Shown here in pieces: positions 15,148 through 23,138 of a stretch of 39,078 bases of DNA. This DNA comes from Streptomyces sp. MBT53. GTDB taxonomy: Bacteria; Actinomycetota; Actinomycetes; Streptomycetales; Streptomycetaceae. The stretch is from NCBI RefSeq assembly GCF_016654115.1, contig NZ_JAEQAZ010000070.1, forward strand, positions 1 to 39,078. The letters run 5' to 3'. Numbering within the stretch: the stretch's first letter is position 1; every line of letters starts with the position of its first letter. The notes beneath the pieces are model-generated. The model was not told where the DNA came from. It saw only the letters and a list, made by a program, of their open reading frames with translations, and did not search any database. The translations under genes and the position numbers were made by a program.

Positions 15148-15969
15148 GTGACTGGTACGCCAGCACTCCAACTGCGGTCCGTACGACGGGTCTACGGCTT
15201 CGGGTCCGCCGCGACCACCGCCCTCGACGACGTCCACCTGACCGTGCCGTCGGGCCGTTTCGTCAGTCTCATCGGCCCCAGCGGCTGCGGGAAGTCGACC
15301 CTGCTGCGGCTCGTCGCCGGGCTCGAACAGCCGGACGGCGGCGAGGTGTTGGTCCACGGAGTGACACCGGCACAGGCCTGCGCGGCCAAGCTGATCGGAC
15401 TCGTGCCACAGAGCCCCGCACTGCTGCCCTGGCTGTCCGTCCTGCGCAACGTCACGCTGCCCCAGAAGATCAACCGGGGCGCGGCCGGGCGCCGGGAACG
15501 CATTGCCGACTTCGCCGAACGCCGAACGGCCCCCGACATGAAGGAACTTCTCGTCAAGGCCGGCCTCGGCGACGCCCTGCACAAACTCCCGGCCCAGCTC
15601 TCCGGCGGCATGCGCCAACGCGCCGCGATCGTCCGGGCGTTCGGCCTGCAACCCGACGTGCTCGTGATGGACGAACCCTTCTCGGCGCTCGACGAGTTCA
15701 CCCGCGAAAGCCTTCAGGACCAACTCCTCGACCTGTGGGAGGAGTTGCGGACGACCGTCCTCTTCGTCACCCACTCCGTGTCCGAGGCCGTACGGCTCTC
15801 CGACACCGTCGTCGTCATGGCGCCGAACCCCGGCCGCATCGTCGAGAGCATCGACGTCGACCTGCCCCGGCCGCGCGGCGAACGGCTCTTCGGGGAACGG
15901 CGGTTCCACGAGTACGAGGACCTGGTGAGAGAACGGCTGCGCCGCGCCTGGCACAGCGAAGCCGCGTGA
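15148..15969 (+). CDS. ABC transporter ATP-binding protein (SsuB/TauB type)
   Basis: A 273-residue ATPase that would drive import of a small organic compound together with the next two products. All nucleotide-binding motifs are present: Walker A GPSGCGKST (43-51), Q-loop at Q88 (LVPQSPALLPW), signature LSGGMRQR (151-158), Walker B VLVMDEPF (171-178) and switch histidine H209 (FVTHS). The family is that of sulfonate/nitrate/thiamine-precursor importers. The GTG at 15148 is preferred because GGGAG lies 7 nt upstream; ATG 15130 in the same frame lacks a ribosome-binding site. It is the first gene of an operon running to 23138. Its stop lies 17 nt before the permease ATG, or overlaps a GTG at 15966. 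Confidence 0.93.
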   Translation: MTGTPALQLRSVRRVYGFGSAATTALDDVHLTVPSGRFVSLIGPSGCGKSTLLRLVAGLEQPDGGEVLVHGVTPAQACAAKLIGLVPQSPALLPWLSVLRNVTLPQKINRGAAGRRERIADFAERRTAPDMKELLVKAGLGDALHKLPAQLSGGMRQRAAIVRAFGLQPDVLVMDEPFSALDEFTRESLQDQLLDLWEELRTTVLFVTHSVSEAVRLSDTVVVMAPNPGRIVESIDVDLPRPRGERLFGERRFHEYEDLVRERLRRAWHSEAA

Positions 15970-15986
15970 GTGGGGGCGTGAAGGAC

Positions 15987-16841
15987 ATGACCGTAGCCGA
16001 CGAACGCACCACCGCACCGGCGAGCGAAACACCGTCGTCCGTTGAACCGTCCCGCTTCAGCCTCAAGCACCCGAGGTCCCGGATCGGCTGGATCCGGCCG
16101 GCCGTCTGGCTGCCCCTCGTCGTGATGCTGGGGATTCTTGCCGGGCTGTGGCAGTGGGGATCCGATCAACTTCCCTATCTGCTACCGCCGTTGTCCGATG
16201 TCGGCAGTTCCCTCTCCGGGAACTTCGGCTACTACCTTCACAACGCGCTCATCACTCTCGGCGAGGCGACGGCCGGGCTGGGGATGGGATTCGTAGGCGC
16301 GTTCGTCCTCGCGGTGCTGACCAGTGAACTCCCGCTGGTGCGGCGGGCGGTGATGCCGATCGCGGTCGTCCTCAACGTCACGCCGCTGGTGGCGGTCGCG
16401 CCGGCTCTGGTTGTCGCGTTCGGGTTCGGGCCGATGCCCAAGCTGATCATCACCGGGCTGATTTGTTTCTTCCCGATCCTCATCAACACGGCGACGGGGC
16501 TGCGGTCCGTGCCGCAGCAGGTGTTGCAGGTCTACCGGACGATGGACGCGAGTCGGGTCGAGCTGTTGTGGCATGTGCGTGTTCCGAATGCGCTGCCGTA
16601 TCTCTTTGCCGCGCTGCGGATCGTCTTTCCGCTGTCGATCATCGGGGCGGTTGTCGCCGAGATGTCGGCGTCCGGGTCCACGGGGGGTCTTGGCACCGCG
16701 ATCAGTGTGGCCTCCTCGATGAATCAACTCCCCGTTGTGTACGCCTCGATCCTTGTCCTTGCCGTGATGGGCGTGCTGTTGCTGCTTGCCGTGACTGTTG
16801 TCGAGCGTCGTGTGCTGCATTGGCACGACAGCGTGAACTGA
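15987..16841 (+). CDS. ABC transporter permease (SsuC/ThiX type)
   Basis: A 284-residue inner-membrane permease of the BPD_transp_1 family. After about 30 polar residues there are about six hydrophobic segments, from AVWLPLVVMLGILAGLW to SILVLAVMGVLLLLAVTVV. The cytosolic coupling loop that docks onto the ATPase is present (YRTMDASRVELLWHVRVPNALPYL spans the conserved Asp/Ala and Leu/Pro positions, about residues 180-205). The start is uncertain between ATG 15987, GTG 15978 and GTG 15966, the last overlapping the ATPase stop as GTGA. Synonymous codons with T in the third position are noticeably commoner in its last 250 bases than in neighbours. A dispersed hairpin repeat separates it from the binding-protein gene. 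Confidence 0.9.
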   Translation: MTVADERTTAPASETPSSVEPSRFSLKHPRSRIGWIRPAVWLPLVVMLGILAGLWQWGSDQLPYLLPPLSDVGSSLSGNFGYYLHNALITLGEATAGLGMGFVGAFVLAVLTSELPLVRRAVMPIAVVLNVTPLVAVAPALVVAFGFGPMPKLIITGLICFFPILINTATGLRSVPQQVLQVYRTMDASRVELLWHVRVPNALPYLFAALRIVFPLSIIGAVVAEMSASGSTGGLGTAISVASSMNQLPVVYASILVLAVMGVLLLLAVTVVERRVLHWHDSVN

Positions 16842-16860
16842 GGCGCGGTTCTTTCGTCTG

Positions 16861-16910
16861 CGGGCCGGTGGGGGCTGGTCGCGCAGTTCCCCGCGCCCCT
16901 TTCGGGGCGC
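16861..16910. repeat. dispersed Streptomyces-type hairpin repeat, copy 2 (inverted)
   Basis: This is the reverse-complement form of the element at 8502-8563, here without the inner segment. It contains GGGG-CTG...CAG-tt-CCCC (16871-16891) followed by a perfect 7-bp hairpin, GCGCCCC-tttc-GGGGCGC (16893-16910). It lies inside the importer operon between permease and binding protein, where it could act as a partial terminator or RNA-stability element that sets subunit ratios. Confidence 0.7.
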
Positions 16911-16947
16911 TTAACTCACCGGCGTTTACGCCAGTTTGGAGTCACCC

Positions 16948-18057
16948 ATGTCCCGTCAACGCCTCACCAGATCCGCCGTCGTTGTCGCCGTACTGACACT
17001 CGGCGTCGCCGGATGTGGTTCCGGTTCGAGTGACAGCACCTCCGCCGGTGCCGCCGGTTCCGCGATATCCGCGAAGCGTTGTGCCGAGAACAAGGCCGCC
17101 GGGAAGATCACGTATCTCTCCGGGTACCAGTTCCAGTCCTCCGTCTCGATCCTTGAGTACATCGCCGCCGCCAAGTTGGGCTATTTCAAGGACCTTTGCC
17201 TCACCGTCGACCTCAAGCCCGGCAGTGGTGACACCGCGCAGAACACCAAGCTGCTCGCCGGTGGACAGGCCACCGTGTCCGCGATCTCCGAGCAGGACCT
17301 GATCCAGGCGCAGGCCAACGGCATCGACATCAAGGGGATTTCCTCGTACTCGAACGCCGGGCTCGACATCCTGATGACCAACAAGGACATCACCGACCTG
17401 ACCCAGCTCGACGGCAAGGTCGTGGGCCACAAGGGGTACGTGCCCGCCGCCGTCGAGGCGATGCTGGTCAAGGCCGGCGTCAAGTGGGACTCGCTCAAGC
17501 TGGTCAAGGAGGGCTACGACCCCTCCGTGCTGCCGCGGAAGCAGGGCGGTCTCGAAGCGCTCACCGGGTTCATCTCCAACGAGCCCAACCAGCTCAAGGC
17601 GGCCGGCAAGGACGTCACCGTGTGGAAGCCGGTCGACTACAAGATCCCCAGTTCCATCGGCGCGATGGCGGTCAACCCCGCGTTCGCCAAGGCGCATCCG
17701 CACGCCGTCGAGGACATCCTGCGCGCCGCCCTGCACGCGTACGCGTACTGCTCCGCCGGCGAGGCGCACATCACCGAATGCGTCGGCTACGCGGCCAAGT
17801 TGTCCGGCCCGACGTACGACAAGAAGCTCAACGCGACGATCTGGAAGACCGAGACACAGGTCGTCAAGGAGAACCCGACGCCCGGACAGCCGCTCGGTGG
17901 CATCGACACCGACAACGTCACCCAACTCGTCGCCATGCTGCACCAGTTCAAGATCGTGCCGAGCAGTGTCACCGCCGCCAAGGCCGAGGCGTGGTTCGAC
18001 ACCTCGTTCGTCAAGGACGTCTACAGCGGCGACAAGCTCGTCTGGCCCGCGCCGTAA
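16948..18057 (+). CDS. ABC transporter substrate-binding lipoprotein (NMT1/SsuA type)
   Basis: A 369-residue lipoprotein that captures the substrate outside the membrane for the adjacent importer. A lipoprotein signal ends at C23 (TLGVAGCGSGSS). The mature part has the periplasmic-binding fold of the NMT1/THI5-SsuA group: ITYLSGYQFQSSVSILEYIA near the start, AAAKLGYFKDLCLTVDLKPG, and GGQATVSAISEQDL. Relatives bind sulfonates, thiamine pyrimidine precursors or riboflavin, so an aromatic or heterocyclic ligand is plausible but not shown. ATG 16948 has GGAG 6 nt upstream. Placing the binding-protein gene third, after permease and ATPase, with a hairpin before it, is consistent with separate control of its level. 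Confidence 0.9.
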   Translation: MSRQRLTRSAVVVAVLTLGVAGCGSGSSDSTSAGAAGSAISAKRCAENKAAGKITYLSGYQFQSSVSILEYIAAAKLGYFKDLCLTVDLKPGSGDTAQNTKLLAGGQATVSAISEQDLIQAQANGIDIKGISSYSNAGLDILMTNKDITDLTQLDGKVVGHKGYVPAAVEAMLVKAGVKWDSLKLVKEGYDPSVLPRKQGGLEALTGFISNEPNQLKAAGKDVTVWKPVDYKIPSSIGAMAVNPAFAKAHPHAVEDILRAALHAYAYCSAGEAHITECVGYAAKLSGPTYDKKLNATIWKTETQVVKENPTPGQPLGGIDTDNVTQLVAMLHQFKIVPSSVTAAKAEAWFDTSFVKDVYSGDKLVWPAP

Positions 18058-18097
18058 GAACGCAAGCAACCCGCAGAGCCGTAGAAAGGCCCGTGAC

Positions 18098-19159
18098 GTG
18101 CCCGCGAAAGAGTACGGAATCTTCCTTCCCATCGGGAACGGCGGGTGGATGCTGTCCACCACCGCCCCGCACCCCGAGGCGACCTACGCGTACAACAGGC
18201 GTGCCGCCCTGCACGCGGAGAACATCGGTCTCGACTTCGTGATGTCGATGGCCAAGTGGCGTGGTTTCGGCGGGAGTACGGACCACTGGGGCCGCTCGCT
18301 GGAGTCGATGACGATGATGGCGGCGCTCGCCGAGGCCACCAGCCGGGTGAAGATCTGGGCGACCCTGCACGCCAACATCCACAACCCCGCGGTCGCGGCG
18401 AAGATGCTCACCACTCTCCAGGACATCTCCGGCGGCCGGGCCGGGATGAACATCGTGAACGGCTCGTACGCGGGGGAGTTCGAGCAATTCGGCGACTGGG
18501 ACCCGGAGTTGAGCCACGCGGACCGCTACCGGATGACAGAGCTGTGGACGGAGGCCGTCACCCGGCTGTGGAGCGAGGACTCGGTCACGATGCGCACCCC
18601 GTACTTCGACCTCGCCGACTGCGAGTCGCGTCCGCATCCGGCGATCCGGCCCACGCTGATCAGCGCGGGACGGTCCGAGGACGCCCGCCGCTTCCAGGCC
18701 AAGTACGCCGACGGTGCTTTCCTCGCCGCCGACAGCCTCGACGACATGCGGTCGCTCTCCGCCGACGTGCACGCCCGCGCGAAGGCCAACGGCCGTGTCT
18801 GCAAGACCTATTCGATGCTCACCGTCGTCCAGGACGACACCGACGAACTGGCCGTCAAGAAGGTCAAGGAGTGGGGCGTCGGCGTCGACCGCGAGGCCCT
18901 CGCCCATATGCGGCACACCTGGGGCGTGCCCGAGGACCAGGCCCGCGCCTGGGCCGCCGGCGCCGACGGGGAGGCCGCCTTCCAGACGCCGTACGTCGCC
19001 GGCAGCGCCCGTACCGTCACCGAGCACATCGAGTACATCGTGCGGGAGGCCGACCTCGACGGGCTCATGCTGATCTTCCCGGAGTACGACGAGGACATGC
19101 TGCTCTTCGGCGACACCGTGCTGCCCGCGCTGCGCGCCCGCGACGAGGTGACGGCCTGA
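18098..19159 (+). CDS. RutA-like FMN-dependent monooxygenase (LLM class)
   Basis: A 353-residue luciferase-like flavin monooxygenase. It resembles pyrimidine monooxygenase RutA along much of its length: YGIFLPIGNGGWMLST (RutA: GVFVPIGNNGWLIST), SMAKWRGFGG, LESMTMMAALAEATSRVKI and ISGGRAGMNIVNGS. RutA uses reduced FMN and oxygen to open the uracil ring between N3 and C4. The product here may attack a related cyclic amide. Length is close to E. coli RutA (about 363). The GTG at 18098 has AAAGG about 8 nt upstream. Its stop overlaps the next start (TGATG), a pairing equivalent to rutA-rutB. The usual rutC, rutD, rutE and rutG partners are absent, so the native substrate may not be uracil. Confidence 0.88.
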   Translation: MPAKEYGIFLPIGNGGWMLSTTAPHPEATYAYNRRAALHAENIGLDFVMSMAKWRGFGGSTDHWGRSLESMTMMAALAEATSRVKIWATLHANIHNPAVAAKMLTTLQDISGGRAGMNIVNGSYAGEFEQFGDWDPELSHADRYRMTELWTEAVTRLWSEDSVTMRTPYFDLADCESRPHPAIRPTLISAGRSEDARRFQAKYADGAFLAADSLDDMRSLSADVHARAKANGRVCKTYSMLTVVQDDTDELAVKKVKEWGVGVDREALAHMRHTWGVPEDQARAWAAGADGEAAFQTPYVAGSARTVTEHIEYIVREADLDGLMLIFPEYDEDMLLFGDTVLPALRARDEVTA

Positions 19160-19818
19160 TGTCCGACCTGCGCGACAGACAACTGGCCCGCCTCGCACGG
19201 CCGGAGAGCAGGCCCGCGCTCGTCGTGGTCGACGTGCAACGGGACTTCGCCGACCCGGACCGGCTCGGGGCCTACGGCCTCACCGACGAGGCGCTGGCGG
19301 CGCTGGGCCGGACGGTCACCCGGATCGCCGAACTCGTCGACGCCGCACGCGCCGCCGAAGTACCCGTCGTCTGGGTCGAGTTGGGCAGCGACCCGGCACG
19401 GCCGTGGCGGTCGAGCAACTGGCTGCGCGAGGGCGACTACGACGCACCCATGAGCCCGGACGAGCCGTGCCGGATCGGGACACCAGGCGCCGAGTGGTTC
19501 CAAATGGAGCCTGGGGAAGGCGAGTTGCGGGTGGTCAAGCGCGGCTACAGCGGCTTCCTAGGCACCGATCTCGACGCCCGGCTGCGCGCGGCCGGCTGCG
19601 ACTGGCTCACCGTCGTCGGCCTGACGAGCGAGTGCTGTGTGTACGCGACCGCCCAGGACGCCGTCCAACTCGACTGGCCCGTCGTCGTGCCCCAGGACAC
19701 GACCAACGCGTACGACCCGCACGTCAACGCCGCCGCCCTGTTCCAACTAGGTCTGAACGTGGCCGTGTTGAGCGACGCCGACGAGGTCGTCGAGCTGTGG
19801 AAGAAGGCCGCGCGATGA
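19159..19818 (+). CDS. RutB-like isochorismatase-family cysteine hydrolase
   Basis: A 219-residue cysteine hydrolase. The catalytic triad of the family is visible: D25 (VVVDVQRDF), K127 (VVKRGYSGF) and C160 (GLTSECCVYATAQDA). RutB hydrolyses ureidoacrylate, the product of RutA, and contains a comparable lysine/tyrosine block (K-x-x-YSGF); this one directly follows the RutA-like gene with a 1-nt overlap, so an amide or ureido ring-opening product is the likely substrate. Family members also include N-carbamoylsarcosine amidase and nicotinamidase types, so specificity is not settled. Its stop overlaps the ATG of the next monooxygenase gene (ATGA), indicating tight translational coupling. Confidence 0.88.
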   Translation: MSDLRDRQLARLARPESRPALVVVDVQRDFADPDRLGAYGLTDEALAALGRTVTRIAELVDAARAAEVPVVWVELGSDPARPWRSSNWLREGDYDAPMSPDEPCRIGTPGAEWFQMEPGEGELRVVKRGYSGFLGTDLDARLRAAGCDWLTVVGLTSECCVYATAQDAVQLDWPVVVPQDTTNAYDPHVNAAALFQLGLNVAVLSDADEVVELWKKAAR

Positions 19819-21149
19819 CCGGAATGCACATCGGCTACGACCTCTCCTTCACCCACACCGAGGGCGCCTGGGCGCGTCAAGGCTCGTGGGTCGGGCGGGA
19901 CTTCCCCGACGTCCGCATGTTCATGGAACTCGCGCAGACCGCCGAACGCGCGGGCGTCGGCCTGCTGTTCTTCGGCGACGGCAGCGGCATCCCCAGCACC
20001 TGGCGCGGCAGCATCGCACCGGCCGTCGAGTGGGGCATCCAGTGGCCGCGCCACGACATGGCACCGGTCATCGCCGCGATGTCCACGGTGACGGAGAACG
20101 TCGGCTTCGGCCTGACGTACTCCTCCACCTTCATGCATCCCTTCTACGTCGCCCGGCTGTTGAACTCGCTCGACCATGTGACCGGCGGCCGTATCGCCTT
20201 CAACGTGGTCGCCTCCACCCGCGGCGCCGACGCGGCCAACTACGGGTTCGCCGAACTCATGGACCACGACCTGCGCTACGAGCGGATGGAGGAATTCATC
20301 GACGTCTGCCGGGCGTTGTGGGACTCCGTCGCACCGGACGCCATCGTCCGCGACCGCGGCACGGGCCGGTTCGCCGACCCCGCGAAGGTGCACCCCATCG
20401 ACCACGAGGGGCGCTTCTTCACCGTCAAGGGACCGCTCGCGTCCGTACCCGGCCCGCAGTACCACCCGCTCATCGTGCAGGCGGGCAACTCCCCCCGGGG
20501 CATCGCCGCTTCGGCCCGCTTCGCCGACCTGGTCTTCGGCTTCGGCGGACATCTGGCGAGCCAGCAGCGCCATCGCAAGCTGCTCGACGAGGCCCTGCTC
20601 GCCGAGGGGCGGGACCCGCAACACGTGGGCATCCTCTGGGCCACCCAGGTGATCGTCGGCCGCACGAAGGCCGAGGCGCTGGCGCGCTGCGAGGCGGTGC
20701 ACGAGTTCTGGAACGAGGAGGCGGTCGCCACCTACCTCTCGCACAACGCCGGCTACGACTTCTCGACGCTGCCCGCCTCCTTCCAACTCGGCGAACTGCG
20801 CGACGAGTTGGCGGCCGCCAACGCGAGTCCTGCGGGGCTCGTCGGCTCGCTCGTCGCGGAGTTCGGCGCCGACCACACCATGAGCCGTAGCGAGTTCTTC
20901 GCGCACGGCCGGGGGCGGGCCACGGGCCTGGACCACAGCCTCGTCGGCGATCCGGCCGCCGTGGCCGACGCGTTGGAGGAGAACTTCGCCGCCACCGGAG
21001 CACGCGGCGGCTTCATGTTCTCCAGCCCGCTCGCCATGCCCGCCGGCTTCGCCGCGATCAGCGAACTGCTGCTGCCCGAACTCCGCCGCCGCGGCGCGCT
21101 CGCACCGGCCTACCCAGGCTCAACTCTCCGCGAGAACCTGGCAGTCTGA
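19815..21149 (+). CDS. DszA/NtaA/SnaA-family FMN-dependent monooxygenase
   Basis: A 444-residue flavin monooxygenase of the NtaA/SnaA/DszA branch of the LLM class. Characteristic stretches are HTEGAWARQGSWVGRDFPDV, LTYSSTFMHPFYVARLLNSL, VTGGRIAFNVVAS, ADAANYGF and YHPLIVQAGNSPRGIAASARFADLVF. Such enzymes are longer than RutA-type members and use free reduced FMN supplied by a separate reductase. Known relatives oxidise dibenzothiophene sulfone, nitrilotriacetate or EDTA. DszA and RutA are both reported to work through flavin-N5-(per)oxide chemistry, so finding both types in one operon is notable. The start ATG overlaps the hydrolase stop by 4 nt. The actual substrate cannot be read from sequence. 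Confidence 0.88.
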   Translation: MTGMHIGYDLSFTHTEGAWARQGSWVGRDFPDVRMFMELAQTAERAGVGLLFFGDGSGIPSTWRGSIAPAVEWGIQWPRHDMAPVIAAMSTVTENVGFGLTYSSTFMHPFYVARLLNSLDHVTGGRIAFNVVASTRGADAANYGFAELMDHDLRYERMEEFIDVCRALWDSVAPDAIVRDRGTGRFADPAKVHPIDHEGRFFTVKGPLASVPGPQYHPLIVQAGNSPRGIAASARFADLVFGFGGHLASQQRHRKLLDEALLAEGRDPQHVGILWATQVIVGRTKAEALARCEAVHEFWNEEAVATYLSHNAGYDFSTLPASFQLGELRDELAAANASPAGLVGSLVAEFGADHTMSRSEFFAHGRGRATGLDHSLVGDPAAVADALEENFAATGARGGFMFSSPLAMPAGFAAISELLLPELRRRGALAPAYPGSTLRENLAV

Positions 21150-21150
21150 G

Positions 21151-22593
21151 GTGTCGGCGGAGAGTGTGAGTGCCCGGCGTGACTGGTTCGCCCTCGGCAG
21201 TCTCTGCACCGGGTTCTTCATGCTGCTGCTGGACAGCACGATCACCTCGGTCGCGCTGCCGTCACTGATCAGCGGGCTGCACGCGAGCGAGACCGCCGCG
21301 ATGTGGGTCAACAGCGGCTACCTCATCGCGTACGCGGTGCCGTTGGTCGTCGCGGGACGGCTCGGCGACCGCCACGGCCATCGACGCGTCCACCTGGTCG
21401 GGCTGGCCGCGTTCACACTCGGGTCGCTGCTGTGCGCAACCGCCGCCACCATCACGGCACTTGTCGTCTGGCGAGTGGCACAGGGCATCGGGGCCGCGTT
21501 GATGACCCCGCAGTGCCTGACCCTCATCAAGGCGCTGTTCCGGCCGCCGCGTCTCGCCGTCGCGCTCGGGGTGTGGGGTGCGGTCGGCGGAGCGGCGGTG
21601 GCTGTCGGCCCGCTGCTGGGCGGATTCCTGGTGGCGGCCGGGGGTTGGCCCGCGGTGTTCTGGGTCAACGTGCCGGTCGGCGTCGCCGCGATGATCGCCG
21701 TGGCGGTGTTCGTGCCGGTCCTGCCACGGCAGTCGGCGCGCATCCCGGTGTGGGCGATCTGCGCGAACGCGACCGGCGCGGCTGCGCTCGTGATCGGCAT
21801 CCAGGGCACCGACGGCGCGAGTGCGGAAGTGCTGGGCGTGCCGAGGTGGTTGCTCGCCGGGACGGGTGTGCTGGTCGTGGTGGCCGCGGTCTGGCTGCAG
21901 CGCCGGGACGGTCAACGCGCCCTCGTGCCGGTCGAGTTTCTGCGCAGCCGAGGGTTCGTCGTCGCTGCCTGGGCCGGTGCGGCCGCCGCTTTCTGCTCCG
22001 GGTCGGCCATGATCCCGCTGATGCTGTACCTCCAGCGGGAGCGCGGGCTCGACGCGGGCGCGGCTGCCCTCACCCTCGTACCGATGGGCGTGGTCTGCCT
22101 GTTGGGGGCACCGGTGTCGGCCCGGCTCAACAACGGCATCGGATCCCGCGCGGTCGCCGTCATCGGCTCCGGCGCGCTCGTCCTGTCCATCGGCACATCA
22201 GCGGTACTCGTCGCGACCGACGCCCCGATCCCCGCGCTGACCGCCACGTTCGCGGTGTACGGGGTCGCCAACTCCTTTGTCTGGTCGCCCCTTTCGATCG
22301 CGGCGGTCACATCGGTCGGACCGGCCGAGGTCGGCGCGGCCTCCGGAACGTTCAACGCGATGAAGCAACTCGGCGCGGTACTGGGCAGCGCGGTCTGCGC
22401 CGTTCTGCTGGCCGGCCACGGCTACGCGGTCACGCTCGGCGGGCTCGCGGCGGTCGGGCTGCTCTGTCTCCTCGCCTGCGCGCTCCTGCGAACAGAGCCT
22501 CCCGGCAGGGGACTTCTGTCGGTGCCCACCGCCCCACACCTAGCCACGGATACCCACGGGAGTCGCCTGATGAAGCCTGACGTGGCCTCATGA
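21151..22593 (+). CDS. MFS transporter, DHA2-like (EmrB/QacA type)
   Basis: A 480-residue membrane protein with about 14 hydrophobic segments, typical of the 14-helix DHA2 drug/metabolite exporters. Helix 1 carries the acidic residue of this group (FFMLLLDSTITSVALPSL), and the conserved loop 2-3 motif is present (GRLGDRHGHRRVHLVGL). The conserved helix-5 region AVGGAAVAVGPLLGGFL is also visible. The GTG at 21151 begins 1 nt after the monooxygenase stop; GTG 21166 is an alternative. Within the operon it may export a degradation product or a toxic analogue, or serve as a second uptake route. Its stop overlaps an in-frame ATG of the flavin reductase gene, although that gene has a better start 30 nt later. 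Confidence 0.9.
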   Translation: MSAESVSARRDWFALGSLCTGFFMLLLDSTITSVALPSLISGLHASETAAMWVNSGYLIAYAVPLVVAGRLGDRHGHRRVHLVGLAAFTLGSLLCATAATITALVVWRVAQGIGAALMTPQCLTLIKALFRPPRLAVALGVWGAVGGAAVAVGPLLGGFLVAAGGWPAVFWVNVPVGVAAMIAVAVFVPVLPRQSARIPVWAICANATGAAALVIGIQGTDGASAEVLGVPRWLLAGTGVLVVVAAVWLQRRDGQRALVPVEFLRSRGFVVAAWAGAAAAFCSGSAMIPLMLYLQRERGLDAGAAALTLVPMGVVCLLGAPVSARLNNGIGSRAVAVIGSGALVLSIGTSAVLVATDAPIPALTATFAVYGVANSFVWSPLSIAAVTSVGPAEVGAASGTFNAMKQLGAVLGSAVCAVLLAGHGYAVTLGGLAAVGLLCLLACALLRTEPPGRGLLSVPTAPHLATDTHGSRLMKPDVAS

Positions 22594-22619
22594 AGCCGCA
22601 CACGGAAGGGGGTTGCACG

Positions 22620-23138
22620 ATGACGGCAATGGAAGGCCTGGAGAATCTGGACGGCATCACCTCCGATCCCGGGGAGATGACCAGGGCGTTCTCCGGCTTC
22701 CCGGCGGGGGTCGCGGCCCTCTCCGCGCGCGTCCACGGCGACCCGACCGTCATGATCGTCTCGTCGTTCGCCGTCGGCGTCTCCCACAACCCGCCCATGG
22801 TCTCCTTCGCCGCACAGCACACCTCGACGACCTGGCCGGTACTCTCCCGCGCGCAGGCCATCGGGATCTCCGTCCTGGGCGAGGGCCACAGCGACAAGGC
22901 CCGCCAACTCGCCTCCCGCAGCAAGGCGGCCCGCTTCGCCGACCTGCGCACGGTGGAGGCGGAATCGGGTGCGATCTTCCTCGACGGCGCACCGGTATGG
23001 CTGGAGTGCACCGTCGAGCACAGCTATCCGGCCGGCGACCACGACATCATCGTGCTGCGCGTGCTGGCGATGAGGTCGGACGACGAGCGGAGTCCGCTGG
23101 TGTGGCACCGAAGGACCCTCAAGATGCTGGGGAGTTGA
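22620..23138 (+). CDS. flavin reductase family protein (RutF/HpaC type)
   Basis: A 172-residue FMN-binding split-barrel reductase that would use NAD(P)H to make free reduced flavin for the two monooxygenases of the operon. Family features are FSGFPAGVAALSARV near the N terminus, TVMIVSSFAVGVSHNPPMVSFA (about residues 40-61), STTWPVL and the late block WLECTVEHSYPAGDHDIIV. ATG 22620 was chosen because GGAAGGGGG lies 7 nt upstream; ATG 22590 overlaps the MFS stop as ATGA and would add 10 residues. It is the last gene of the operon. Its 3' end overlaps the 3' end of the converging MpaB-family gene by 20 nt, leaving no room for an ordinary terminator. Confidence 0.9.
   Translation: MTAMEGLENLDGITSDPGEMTRAFSGFPAGVAALSARVHGDPTVMIVSSFAVGVSHNPPMVSFAAQHTSTTWPVLSRAQAIGISVLGEGHSDKARQLASRSKAARFADLRTVEAESGAIFLDGAPVWLECTVEHSYPAGDHDIIVLRVLAMRSDDERSPLVWHRRTLKMLGS

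Noticed and set aside
15148..23138. Complete Rut pyrimidine pathway
   Set aside because: Only RutA-, RutB- and RutF-type proteins are present; RutC, RutD, RutE and RutG are missing, and an ABC importer plus a second monooxygenase are added.
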